Assembly (NCBI GenBank): GCA_900155495.1
Contig: FTLJ01000089.1
Coordinates: 1 to 64,000, forward strand
Length of the DNA: 64,000 bases
Source: Porogramme epimiltina
Lineage: Eukaryota > Basidiomycota > Agaricomycetes > Polyporales > Polyporaceae
Direction: 5' to 3'
Shown here: positions 38,121-50,250 of the stretch, piece by piece
Layout of the letters: each line of letters begins with the position of its first letter
Position numbering within the stretch: the first letter of the stretch is position 1
Position numbers and translations under genes: made by a program
Notes under the pieces: model-generated
Told to the model about the DNA's origin: nothing
Databases searched by the model: none
What the model saw: only the letters and a program-made list of their open reading frames with translations

Positions 38121-38647
38121 TGAATGTATCGGAGCGGAGTTTGAATCTCACGAATGAGATTATAATCGTCAAGTCAGCACACTCCTTTCTCCATTGCGTA
38201 AACGTGTCCACTCTCGACGAAAGCCTTACGGCTCCTGGCTTCACTTTCTATGTCTCCATCAGGCTTAGTTTACATACGTACTTCTCCCCAGAGGCTGAAG
38301 AGGTTGATTGCTGCCCTGGCCCTGTCTTTGGTTGAACTCGTTCGCGCTCGTGGGGGATATAGATACGTTCAAGAGGTAGTACAGAGACGCGTGCAAAACG
38401 GCGAGCCCATCTTAATGGGCATTTCATGACATGACTCTGACCAGCATCTATGCCGAGGTTAACCCTCCAGCAGGTAACCCTCGAGCAGGTAGGACGCGTG
38501 CATCGTTCTCGGGAAAGCTATTCCTATGGTATATTCTATGTACTGTTTTAACTCAGCAAGTATCCATATTATGTCTGTTGCGGCCCTCGCACAATGACAC
38601 ACGCCCCCTTCCCTATGCTTCCAGTGCTTGAAGACGCCTTTGCCTTC

Positions 38648-40099
38648 CTAGTAGGACTGCAAGCTGATACAGAGGTGGTCAATCGGCGACTGGTTGACCG
38701 TGACAATGATGATGATAGCCATAGGATACATCGCCTAACGCATGTTCAAGGATGAGTATGGGTTAGTAGGATCGAGAAAGGTCCAGGAATCAGTTGTTTA
38801 TTCCTGAATACAGTCGTGTTTGAATCTCACAATGAGTGGAACTAGGCCTCTCAAGACAAAGTGCTCCATGAAGGCGACATATCTGTTCTCGGTCTCGTTC
38901 AACGTGTCGTAAGATTTCAACGAGATTCCTAAGTATGAAGCAATGACGACCTATCAAATACTGAGCAATTAATACAACAGCTGATGAAAAGTTAGAACGA
39001 CGCACCCATAGTAGGCAGTATCCTACCCCAGACTCGACGATGAACATTAACACGCTCACAGCGCGCGAGTGCATCACCTTCCCTCCTATTTGAAGTTTTT
39101 GCAAAGTACGCCTGTGTACCCTGAGGCGGAAATTTCTGAACTATTCACTATAGCAGCTGAAGATGATGGCGTACCATGTCTTGTACCCGATGAGAGCCGT
39201 GGCAATCACATTCGTAGCCAGAGATAAAACAGTACAAGCTACTCCGATCGGATCATATGCCATAGCCTGAGGCTGAGTTTTAAAACCATTACTAGCACCA
39301 CCATAGGGCGGCACGGTTGAGTAACCTTGTGGAAAGTTCTGGTAGGTGGTAACAATGCCCAAAGCTGTGAGTCAACGATGAGTCAATGATAATGATAACT
39401 TCAGCCGAGTCGGGCACCTACCCCCGGTTGTGAGAATGAGAATGGCCCCTATGCACCAGACAAGTCTATTCCTCGGCCAAATTACCAGCGCGCGCCACCA
39501 TACGATCATGTCGCTGATCAGCATCTGATATAAATCGGAAACTATTAACTGCTTATACACGGAGGATGAAACTTCTCCCGACTAGACGCACATTCACTGT
39601 AAGTGTTGCTGCTGTGGTACCTTTTTGAACAGTGCCCATGTTGACCATCCGAATATAATCTTCGGTAAACGAAACACTGCCAGGATTGAATAGATTTGAA
39701 GCTGCGTCCGAAATTGTTTTGTTCATCGCCGAATATAGGGATTGAGTATAACCAAAATATACACATGTCGAAATGTATAATGCCACTGTAGCTGCTAGTA
39801 GGACCCGGACCGAGTGCTGGGCCACTCCTTTGCGACTTATCAAAACACATATTATGATAGTTTCAGAAAAGTGCGATTTCAAAGCTTACACCAGGAGCAG
39901 AGCTGACATTGCCGCCAGGGCAGAGACGAGCCCTGTGCCAGAGGGTTCCATCAGGTATATTTATAGGCCCCAGCATCCAGTGGTGAACAAAGAATGGCGT
40001 ACCAAAGAGACATGAAGATGCGGTAAAATCAGCGACATAGCCGCCGGTGTAGAGACCCTGCAAGAAATACCATGCGGTGAGGTTGATCTCGTTCGACAT
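38648..40099 (-). CDS. Seven-transmembrane protein, array copy C
   Basis: Eight minus-strand exons: 40099-40003, 39932-39890, 39835-39592, 39524-39422, 39364-39175, 39120-39006, 38950-38831 and 38734-38648, giving 332 residues. It has the shortest N-terminus of the set (MSNEINLTAWYF, with sequon NLT). It keeps WWRALVIWP, ATNVIATALIGYK and VESGVGYCLLW. Further sequons NKT and NET lie in the loops after helix 2 and before helix 7. The extracellular or lumenal loop after helix 2 (NPGSVSFTEDYIRMV) differs from the other copies. No frame break. Confidence 0.8.
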
Positions 40100-40849
40100 G
40101 ATATAGGTTGGAGCCTATTGGAAGAAGATTTCGGAGACCTTGGGAGGAGGAAGGGGGAGATCGTATGCCTCACTCGGTACAGACATGATTCTTTTATCTT
40201 CCGGATTAAAAGAACACGTAAGGGCACATCTATGAACACAGCCTTGAAAGCTTCCCCGCGAATAACAAGGTTCAGCACAGGGAAAAAGAATAGATTCAAC
40301 AAAAGCGCTGCTAGCATCAATCACTCTTCTGGCTCGGATCCGGATCGGTCCCTCAGAGCCCCCGGCAGTGGAGGAATGTTCTAGACTTCGACGTCCTGCT
40401 CTTCACCGATGCGGACGGAGTGAAGGCATAGCATGGCTATGCCGCGTGGAAGCGGGCTAGAAAACGTCTTCAAATGCCTTTCAAACGCCTTTCGAACGGC
40501 CTATATGATATACGGATACTCACCTAGTCACCGGCAGAAGCGCTTGTAGTCTGCTAGCCTTTGCAATCTCTACGCTCAGACAGATAAATAGTTGACATCC
40601 ATTGCAGCTTGCAGGCACGCCAAGTCTAGCGACTCGGAGAAGGTGGCTAAGTTCCAACGAAGCAAGTCGGCCACAGAGTAGTTTGAATTTTGAAGAGTCT
40701 CCTTTATTAGCCCTGCCGTGAGTAGTCCCAGTCTTTAATACTGAACGTTTCCCGCAACACGCAATGCTCAGACGTACACCGCCACTAACTCACCTTTCGA
40801 CACTTTCCTTTGCGCGTAGGCTAGCGATTCCCTGAATTGATTTGAGGAT

Positions 40850-41610
40850 TTCTATTGCAATATACTCCAGAATCCATCCGGGTGGGCATTGCCCTCAAAC
40901 ATTTCTTGAATTCCTGATGAAATAGGAGACATCGCGGCGAGAAGGTACACAACTGCAGGAAGGTGCCAGGTCATATACAACACCATCTCCAACCCGAAAT
41001 TTCCTCCGTTTATACGACGAGATGCATCTGTGACCATTTACGTTTCTACAACTGGCGTCCGCATTGCTTGTGATATGAGTGTGCTCAATGACATCAGACT
41101 GGGTGGGGTCTGAAGCGACTGGCTATACTATGAGCGGCCTACATGAAATGTTCTTGTAGGTACACGTTTATCACCGGTCCACGCGACTCTACAGCCATGT
41201 CCGGGAATGCCATTTACATGGACTCGTATAGACGCGAAAGACCAGACCACCCCCGGTAGAAATTGCAGCTCAGAGACGTACGCCTTCTCTCTCCCGGTAG
41301 AATTGAACAGTCGCACGAGCTCGCGACTTCACGTTGTCAGACCTAGAGCGCATACAAGACCCGCCCAATGCTCAGCGCTCAGCTTCCACCGGAACTCGCT
41401 CGTACAACCGCCTAAAGGCCGCACGCGTTACTTTCGCTGACTTCAGCAGGTCCGCTGTCGGAGGCGCGTCGTTGCAGCGCAATAACTGCGGTGACATGCT
41501 GTCTTGCGACGCGGCGAAGCGCATGAGGCCCTTAGATGCCGAAGAGCGGGGCGGAGCCTGTGCGGTGCTTGGCGTCAATATGTAGCTCCTGTGGCGTTAA
41601 ACTCCATATG
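40850..41610 (+). pseudogene. Decayed HNH gene copy, block C
   Basis: Recognised by order and by the frame GACAVLGVN near 41560, just before a broken VAPV region, preceded by RMRPLDAEERG. A stretch DFTLSDLERIQD near 41325 recurs in blocks A and D. The first-exon region is more decayed than in block B. Confidence 0.5.
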
Positions 41611-41879
41611 CACGAATGGCATGGCGCGTGGTGAGGCATAGTCAGAGGCTGAGTTATAGGCGTCCGGGGTAACAATGCCCCCTACAGGATCCGACCCATG
41701 CAGTGTGTGGCTTGTGTAAGCGTATGCTGTAGTCCATTATGAGCGACGTCTTGTCGTAAGTGTAAATACATTGGAGAACTCCGCTCGCCATCACAACCTG
41801 CTTTGCAGTGAACATCCTTTGATTTCCTGTTCGTGAGCACAATGTTGCTGGGTCGAAAGGCAGCAGTACCATCATTAGC

Positions 41880-42020
41880 CGATGAATGAGCGTCGCCGCT
41901 GAATACATTGAGAGACTGCCGCTTGAGGCAGCAGTTCGTGCCAATCACGCTGTATACAACACCTCGAGTCCGCCACGACGTTAAGTATCGCCAACACATC
42001 GCTCATGTCCCGACTCACAC
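41880..42020 (-). pseudogene. Inverted nucleoporin tail, block C
   Basis: On minus, TTAACGTCGTGGCGGACTCG matches the nucleoporin last exon; flanking parts are decayed. Confidence 0.65.
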
Positions 42021-42522
42021 AGCATTGACCAGCTCTGTGTCCTGGAGCGGATGGAGGAAAAGAGGAAAGTAAACAAAAAGGCGGGAGTTCGCGTACGTGG
42101 CAGGCGCCCTTTGTTGATAGGCCGACGGTGCGGTACAGGACGGTTCCTTGCTAGCAGGATAATGTGCGAGCGACGGGCTATGTTGGCTTTGAAACTGGTC
42201 GAGTGAGCAAAAGGATGGGCTGGCACTGAGTTATTAGACTCACTATATGCGGCTGACCCCGGAGTGTGAAGCAACACTGAACCAATTGCCGGACGAGGCT
42301 GCAGACTCTCAACAACTCGCTGGCGCTGCTGGAAGTAGTTGTGTGGCAGGTCGAGCATGAGCTGTCTTACATAGATTATTCATCCAAAACTCACTATATC
42401 AATCAAGTCCGATAACGGGAGCTTGGTGAAAGTGGGCAGATGTTGGGGCTCTATAAGTTATAGCTAGAACATCAAGGATCCGAGTCGTTGCGTCTGATCA
42501 AGATAGCCGGCGCTTACTCAAA

Positions 42523-42532
42523 GATAAGATAA
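42523..42532 (+). repeat. GATAAGATAA repeat, right edge of block C
   Basis: Preceded by GGCGCTTACTCAAA; followed 15 bases later by the start of a short conserved frame. Confidence 0.7.
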
Positions 42533-42547
42533 TAGATGTTGCGCATC

Positions 42548-42673
42548 ATGACTCTCCATGCAGCCACCAACGAGGTGATTGAACTCGGTGCCCCTCATTC
42601 GCCCGCTGAGATGGCCTTCGAGGTTTTCGAGGTCTCCGAGCACACCATTAAAGTCGATGTCCTCAAACTTTGA
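42548..42673 (+). CDS. Short conserved frame of 41 codons (hypothetical)
   Basis: An ATG-started frame, TNEVIELGAPHSPAEMAFEV and on to VDVLKL, follows the right-edge GATA motif. Related sequence follows the same motif in blocks A (26889), B (35600) and at 54124 (NEVIEL), but stops interrupt it there. It may be the relic of an exon of a lost gene and not a working peptide gene. No signal peptide or membrane helix. Confidence 0.3.
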   Translation: MTLHAATNEVIELGAPHSPAEMAFEVFEVSEHTIKVDVLKL

Positions 42674-43173
42674 AGGAACTACTAGAAGCCCCGTATAAGC
42701 ATATCTACCAACTTAGGACCGTGTGGGATGCATGCCCATAGGATGCGTTCAATGGTCGGTAGCGAAGTACCATATCACCTTACCCTACCATGGGAGCGAA
42801 GCCGTACTATAAGTCCCGTTTAGTGGATGACCAGCCCTCGATGTACAAGTCCCTGTATTGGTGGCGTACTAGATCAGCATTGCGCTAGCGGGCATTGAGG
42901 ATGTGTACATCTGTCCTGGATGATCTGCGCTAGACATGAACGAAGCGGGTTTACGTGAATTGCACTAGGTGGCTTCGAGCAGCGGTAGTGAGTAACATAA
43001 TTATGCTTTGCCTCTGCAGGATGCTCGGCGGCCACGCAAGTCTCACCCCCAACGCGTCGTGGAAGCGCCCGAACACTTGCCTTGTCTTTTGTCGTGTCGG
43101 CGGCCTTGCGGCCCGCTCCTCTCCTCCCCTTCCTCCCTGCCCGTCCCGCTGTCGCACCCCACCCGCCACGGCC

Positions 43174-44265
43174 ACGTCCGACCCCCTCTAATCGACCTGT
43201 GCGGAAGTCCTCTCGGTCTGTCAAACCCAAAAGGACAACCTCGACTCCCTGAGACTGGTTTCGTGCTGAGGCTGCGCGACATATGCTTTCAGCAGTACGT
43301 CTCGTCGCTCGCCGCCCTGTTCGCACCCTAATCTCCATCAGGCTTGTAGAACTACAAGGTGACTGGCCAGAGGGCGCCCATCGATACGAACTCGAGGCTC
43401 TCAAAATGGAGAGCGACACCTAGGCCCTTCTCCGGGCCCTCATGTCGTGCGTTCCTCCCGTTACACCCCCCTCCCAGCCACCAATGACCTCCACAGACTA
43501 CAAGAAACAACGCCCCCGCAGTATCCCCACCCGCGCGAGCTGCTCCAAGACAACCCGTACATGCCTCCCGCCACCCTCGCCCACTCCATCATGTACGCTT
43601 CACGCCTCCTCTCCGCCCTCGCCGTCGTCTGTGAGTGGCCGCACGACTCCGCGCCCGATCCGACCGCGCCCGGCACGACGCATGGCTACTGGCGCCTCGC
43701 GCGGAACGCGATACTTCAGGGCAAGCGCACTGGGAAGGCCCGCGGGGTCGTGGAGGACATGGATCCGGAGTGGGCGGTGGGGCAAGACGGCGGCGGGCTG
43801 GTGCCGGATGACGCGGTGAGTTCTTTTTCTCTTCAATGGGTGGACTTTTCCCTCGGCGGGCTAGAAGCGTGGAGAATGGAGGGTGGGAGATGTATTGACC
43901 GAAGGGGCTGTTGCGGGGGTGGGGACATGGATGCTGGTTGACACTGCCGGGTGTGACGCTCACGATGGGCCTACTGTAGGCATACGGCAAAGTGGTGATG
44001 GAAGCGCTGTATGCGCATGTACGAGCAGGGCAGCTCAAAGAGGCCGCCGACCTCTACCGGAAAGCGAACCAACCACGGCGAGCAGCGAGCATACACGGCG
44101 CGTTGCTGTTCCAATGGCGTGGGATAGGCAAGTACCTCGCGAGCATCGAGAAGGTGCATTATTCTGACTCCCCCTCCCACTTCCTGCAGCGAATGCGCCT
44201 CGAAAAGAGGACGCTATGGACGACGATGGTGTAGAGGGCTCGCTGCAGCAGTATGGGAACGTCCG
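43174..44265 (+). pseudogene. Broken nucleoporin 5' half, unit C, fused to GH28
   Basis: The start codon is ACG and codon 6 is a stop; exon 1 also has a deletion. Exon 3 and exon 4 are well preserved (for example LYAHVRAGQLKEAADLYRKA), better than in unit A. The match ends at GTCCGCAGG in exon 5, the same junction with GH28 intron sequence as in unit A. Confidence 0.82.
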
Positions 44266-45364
44266 CAGGGTTTGTATGTCTCCGCAATGTTCTAAACACC
44301 CTCATCCACCCATCCCTCACATCGCACAGCATAGTTCAAGCCCGACATCCAATACTGGCTCGACGCTGCGAACACGTACCGCGTCATCTTCCTCCAGAGC
44401 TATACGTTCTAGTTCGTCGTCACTGGGCACGACTTTACGATCGACGCGCACGGCGCGCGCGGGATCAACTGGAACGGCGAGCCGTGATGGTCGTGCTTGT
44501 CGGATCTCTTGGACAATGCGTGGGCATGGTGAGTCTTAACGCCATAATCCAAGGGTTTTTGACGTTTACGTCCACACTCTCAGCCTGATATCGTCGACCA
44601 TTTGACTATCCAGGACAACGAGGCACGCTTACAGCTTATCTTTAGCCCCGTGTCAGTCCGCTGATGCGCATTTCCCTGGCATGTAGATGATCCGCCTGGA
44701 CCCCAAGGTTCAACTGAACATGGTCAACGGTGTCCACTTCAAGACGTGGACAAGCAGCGTGAACGGTGCGCCGTCGACTGGTGGAGGGGGTGTCGGAGGA
44801 GGTACACTCACTCGCTCGTCTGTCTGGTCGGCACACGCTCATTCATAGCGACTAGTTTACGTTTCGAACGTCGTCTCGAAGAACATTTCATTGGAAAACG
44901 TCACGGTCCACGTACACGTCTACCAGACGAATGGCGATTACACGTAGGTGTCTAGTCTCGTGTTTCTCGTTCCCGTATCGCTAATTAGGTGGTGCGCTTG
45001 CTGGGGAGACATCCCTTTGAGTCTTCAATTCAGTGACCTCGTTCATCGATTGGAGGGGCACATCTTAACGTAACACCTGTGAGTCGTGAGCTTCCTCTGA
45101 GTATCCTTGCGGATTACAGAACGTATCTCACGTGTAGTCGTCGACATCGAATGCAGCTCAACTTATGCACCGTGCCCTAACATGGTGTTTGAGGACTTCA
45201 ACGTCCTGCCGCCCGTGGGGACGAGCACTGTAGTAAAGTTCTTGAATGTTGTGAGCGAGTTCGGGCTTCCGGGCACGTTTCTTCTCTACACCGTACTTGT
45301 GGAAGAACTGGGAGATCGATTCTTGCGTCAAGGTTGCAATACTACCGGGGGCGCCTGCGACAAC
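44266..45364 (+). pseudogene. Broken GH28 copy D with internal deletion
   Basis: Starts in intron 3, exon 4 begins FKPDIQYWLDAANTYRVIFL, then stops occur in SYTF*FVV and GEP*. A deletion joins mid-exon 4 directly to the end of exon 8 (GSLGQCVGM), removing the NTDG and GDD catalytic motifs. Exons 9-13 follow, with the third and fourth parts in good order. Confidence 0.85.
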
Positions 45365-45544
45365 GTAGTCCTAATAGTAGACATGCTTGAGCATATTGTT
45401 CGCGACTAGAATTTCACCACCTCTGCCCCGAATTGCGTGCCGCCGACGCGTGTCGGGCTCGTAGCGCACATGAACTAGTCCAAGTGGGGCAGACCGTGTC
45501 AGGCAGAAACATGAAGTTGTGACAAGTTGCCAGCGCCTACCGTA

Positions 45545-45554
45545 GATAAGATAA
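45545..45554 (+). repeat. GATAAGATAA repeat, left edge of block D
   Basis: Preceded by GCGCCTACCGTA and followed by TGGACGCATCGGAGCGGAG. Confidence 0.7.
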
Positions 45555-46088
45555 TGGACGCATCGGAGCGGAGTTTGAATGTTACGAGAGACAGATGATC
45601 GTCGAGTCAGCGGCGAGCGCCACTGAACACTCCTTTCCCCGTCGCGCAAAAGTAGACCCTCCAGACGGAAGCTTCGAAGCATCTGGCTTTGCTTTCTACG
45701 TCTTTGTCAGGCTCAGTTGAAGAACGTACTCGGCCGCCGCCGACGAAGAGGTTGGTTGCTGCCCTGGCCCTAGTTCTGAGCTGAACGTGTTCCCGCTCGT
45801 GGGAGATATCGTTAAGTACAAGAAGAGGTACGAGATGGCGTGCAAGACGGTGAGGCCATCTAGGAGTGCTTGTCGCAAATATCTGTGCAGATGTTGGCAT
45901 TCGAGCAAATATGCTATATGCATTGTTTTCGGAGAAGCTATATCCATTGTATGCACTGTTGTGCGGCGTGGCTCGGCAAGTATCCATATCGTTTTTGGTA
46001 TGCCCCTCGGATATTCCCACTACAACGCACACTCCCCTCCATGTCGCTTCAGCCCAGGAAGATGCCGTCGCTTCCTGAGGACTCGCAA

Positions 46089-47566
46089 TCAGTACGATTG
46101 CAAGCTGGTATAGAGGTGGTCGATTGGCGACTGGTTGACCGTGACGATGACAATGATAGCCATAGGATACATCGCCTGATACAGATCCACGAATAAGTTT
46201 GGATAAAAAGACCGAGAAAGGTCCGGAAAGTAGATGTAGAATCCTTGCTGTGGTTACGTGTATAGATGATAAACTCACAACAAGTGGAACTAGGCACCCT
46301 AAAACAAAGCTCTCCATGAAGACGAAGTAGTTGTTGTCGGTACTGGTTAACGTGTCGGAGTTCTTTAGAGTAAGTCCTACGTATAAAACAACCATGATCT
46401 GTCGAACCATTAGTACGACCAGGTGGCAGCTAATGCGGAGTGAAAGCGACGCACCCACAGCAGGCAGTATCCTACCCCAGACTCGACGATGAGCATCAAT
46501 ACGCTTGCAGCACGCGCCTGCGCCGTCACTTGGTATTTTTTCATGGCACGTCTGTGTATCCTGATGCAAATATTGTCAAAGTATTCGCTATGGCAGTCGA
46601 ATATAATGGCATACCATGTCTTGTACCCGATGAGAGCCGTGGCGATCGCATTTGTAGCCAGAGACAAGACAGTACAAGCCACTCCAATCGGATCATATGC
46701 CATAGCTTTAGGAGTCTGAAAAATATTGCTATCGTTACCAAAAGGCGGGACAGTTGAGTAACCTTGGGGGAAGTTCTGGTACGTCGTTACAATGCCCAGA
46801 CCTGTGATTCAATGATCAGTCGATGACAACGAATGACAAATTCAGCATCCAACACCTACCCCCCGTTGTGACAATGAGAACAATCCCAATACCCCAGACA
46901 AGTCTATTCCTCGGCCAAATCGCTAGTGCTCGCCACCATACGATTATGTCGCTGATCAACATCTGAGATGTAAAGCCGAAACTATCAACTACGTATCCAC
47001 AGAGGATGAAACCTCTCTCAAGTAAACGCACATTCACAGTGAGTGTTGCTGCCGTAGCACCCGTTTGAGTGGTTGCCGCGTCTTCCACCCATATGTAATC
47101 GCAGAAGAATGAAGTACCGTTGGAATTGAATAGATTTGAAGCTGCATCCGAAGTCGTCTTGGTCACCGCCCGATACAAGATTTGAGTGTACCCAAAGTAT
47201 ACACATGTCGAGATGTATAACGCCACTGTAGCGGCTAGCAGGATCCGAACCGAGGGCTTGGTTACTCCCTTGCGACTTATTTAAACGCAAATAGTTTCAA
47301 AGGAGCGTGATTTCAGAGCTTACACAAGAAGTAGTACTGATATTGCTGCCAACGCGGAAAACACCCCTGTATCGGAGTATTCTGTCAGGTATGTATTTAG
47401 GCCTCCAATGATGAATGAAGCATGACGTACCAAATAAACATGCAGAGGCAATAAAAGCAGCCGTGTAGCTCGATGAGATGCTAGGGTATAGAGCCTCCAA
47501 AAGATCGGAAGCACTCAAGGTGAACTCTTGGCAATGGTTTCTGTAAGGGCTGAGGACATCGGACAT
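46089..47566 (-). CDS. Seven-transmembrane protein, array copy D
   Basis: Eight minus-strand exons: 47566-47431, 47366-47324, 47275-47032, 46962-46860, 46801-46615, 46560-46455, 46398-46279 and 46175-46089, giving 341 residues. The N-terminus (MSDVLSPYRNHCQEFT) differs from all other copies. Helix motifs IVWWRALAIWP, ATNAIATALIGYK and LIVESGVGYCLLW are kept. Exon 6 is three codons shorter than in the others (YQVTAQARA), in the cytoplasmic loop between helices 5 and 6. The loop after helix 2 carries a sequon (NGT). No frame break. Confidence 0.8.
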
Positions 47567-48289
47567 GGTCGGAGTCTACTGGGATAAACGTTTGGAGAGG
47601 GCCGGGGCGTATGTGCCTCACTCGATACGGAAGTGATCCTTTTATCCTCAGGGGTAAAACAACACGTGAGGGCATCATAGAATCCCGTGGACCCCGACTT
47701 CTATTGAAGCCCCGCTACTAATAACATGGTTTAGCTTACGGGAAGTGGAATAGGCCCAATGAAAGCGCTGCGAACATCAATCACCTCATTGACATTTGCA
47801 GTGTTCCTGGTTCGTACTGGCTATTCGGGCAGTGTGGCAACGTCCTCAGTGACTCATCCTGTCCATCAGCGATACAGACGAAGCGATACCATGGCTATGT
47901 CGCGTTTCGGACGCCGTGTGAGAAAACACCGTTTGGGTAAGCACGGATACTCATATAGAGACCGGCTGAAGGACACGAATTTCACTAGCGTTTGCAATCT
48001 CTACGCGCGCCAGATCTAGCGAGAAGGTGTCCGAGAAGTTCCAATGACAATATAAGCAAATCAACGACCAGCCATGTCACGCCAGACTAATCATAGAGTC
48101 AATATCTTCCCCGAAATACTCAATACTGGGGCTGCTCGCACAGGCCCGCCTCTAGATGGGCTCAAATACCTGGCACGTTTTCCTACGGAATCTTGACTCC
48201 GGAGCGCTCCCCCGATGCATCTCCAAATTGATGCGTGAGCTAGCCACACCTTCGAGGCCTTGAAGCTCGGGATTGAATATTTGAGATGA

Positions 48290-49060
48290 GCTTACTTTAT
48301 CTTTGAGTATCACTTGGATGATAGGGGAGTAGATATCACAGGAAACAACATGACCGCTGGGAGATGTCAGGCTACGTACGGCGCCACCCCCAGCTGAAAC
48401 ACCTTCCCTCAGCGCCCGTACTCAATGACGCTGAACTGCTCACTCTATGGAATGGTTGTATACACCGTAGTCAATGAGTGGCCTATCTGCTGTAGCCCTC
48501 TAGGTCTACATCCGTCTCAGAGCCATAGCCGTTCCCCAGAATACCATCTTCATCAACTGAGAACTCGTATCTATAGTCATAATCCGGCAACTATTGGTGA
48601 TACTTGCATCTCACGTGTGTACGTTATCTCTTTCTGAGACAAATCCGGCAATCATGCCGGTGTATGGCTTCACACTGTCGGACCTAGAACAGATACGAGG
48701 TCTTTCTAACGCCCAACTCCGGCCGGAACTCACTCGTACAACATCCCGAAGCCAGCAACGAGTGTCATCTTCGCCTACTTCAGCGGGCCCACTGTTCGAG
48801 GCACGACGTGCCGCGCAAGGATCTACTGCGGTAGCATCATGCATGCCATCTTACCCCTCAGCGGCACGGCGAAACGCAAGGGACCTTTCGATGTCGACAG
48901 GCGTGGCAGACTCAGCATAGTGCTCCGTGTCAATGTAGCCCCTGTGTCGTCAGAAGCCCCAACGCGCGGTGAGGCATGTACAGAGGTAGAGCTATCAGTA
49001 TCCATCCGTCGCAGCAATGGCAACTCCATAATCTCCGTCTCCCGGGGCGTAAGCACATGT
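48290..49060 (+). pseudogene. Decayed HNH gene copy, block D
   Basis: The first-exon end survives as AGTGGCCTATCTGCTGTAGCC near 48475. An ATG frame MPVYGFTLSDLEQIRGLSNA starts at 48654 and is open for about 90 codons. Near 48930 RLSIVLRVNVAPVSSE matches the last exon of the intact gene. The HNH motif is not recognisable. Confidence 0.55.
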
Positions 49061-49249
49061 TGTATACGCCTGTCAGTGCTCCCTCACCTTATGGGTGGAA
49101 CCCACTCGCCGGTCAAAAGTGAATGGGAGACATAACATCCAAAGGCTATGGCAATGGTTCCTCAATGTCTTATCCTCTTCCATTCGGCCATCAACTTCGT
49201 TAAACGTACTCACTATTATGACGACTCTCACGAAAGGAGGGGCAAAAGC

Positions 49250-49404
49250 GGACCAGATGAACCGCCCCCGAAACCCGGGAGGGCCACCTGAGAGAACGCA
49301 CTCAAGCAGTCTAGTCGGCATCCTGACTGTCGCTGAGAAGTCATCACGCCCTATGCCTTGAGTCGACCACGACGTTGACGAGCGCCAGACAGAGTTTCAC
49401 GTTC
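49250..49404 (-). pseudogene. Inverted nucleoporin tail, block D
   Basis: Minus strand begins after GTGTAG with GAACGTGAAAC and continues TGGCGCTCGTCAACGTCGTG, a close match to the start of the nucleoporin last exon, then decays. Confidence 0.75.
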
Positions 49405-49900
49405 CTACACACCGAACACTGGCGTCAGCTTAAAGCTATCAGCATGGTGAAAATCAAAAGACAAGGAGTGAGTTCACGTACTTGAACCCCCCGTGGTGAG
49501 AGACTAGTGCGACATAGGAAAGTTCCTTGCTGGAACATTCCGTAGTTCAGATAAGTGCCAGTATGACATATGAACAACGCGCAATGTTACCTATGTATGA
49601 TAAGAACAAGAATGTGTCGTCATAGAGCCGTTAAACTCACTATATACAGCTGTTGTAGTACAAAGCAACGAGCTTGAGTGTTAGTAGTGCTAGCTGCAGT
49701 GGCGACGGGACTTCGGGCTCGTAACAACTCGTAGCAAGCTGCCGCCGGTAGTAACTTGAGCACGAGCTTTTATAGGCGAGCAGTTTATCCCCCCAGTTTC
49801 AATTAAAGCTTGTATGAGCCAGAATAACAAGAACTTAGTAAAAAATATGTAGGCGAAGAGGCCAAACCGTCGCTTCAGAGGTCACTGACACTTAAACGAA

Positions 49901-49910
49901 GATGAGATAA
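49901..49910 (+). repeat. GATGAGATAA repeat between blocks D and E
   Basis: One-base variant of the block-edge motif, followed by TAATGGATGTTGC as at block C. Confidence 0.6.
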
Positions 49911-50250
49911 TAATGGATGTTGCACTACACATCGTCAAGTTAGCGCCGGTGGCACGCAACTACCAAAGAGGCGATCGAGCCCCTCGTAAGCTCGGCGGTG
50001 TTGCCTCAGGAAATATCACCCAAGCCTGTGTCCCGGTCATCTTCACATCGATCCTCGACCAGAAATGAGGCGTGTATCGTTCTCGGAGAGACTATATCTC
50101 TGGTAATTTCAAGTACTAAATGCTATCGTACCTCAGAAAGTATCCTGGCACATTGTTTCTATTATGACCACCGAATATCCCTACCATGGCACATATCCCC
50201 TTCCTTTGCTCCAGCGGTGGACAATCCCCTCGCTTTCCGAAGACTATCAA

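Noticed and set aside
45607..46569. 320-codon minus-strand frame over 7TM D
   Set aside because: It runs through introns of 7TM D; the spliced model matches five other copies.
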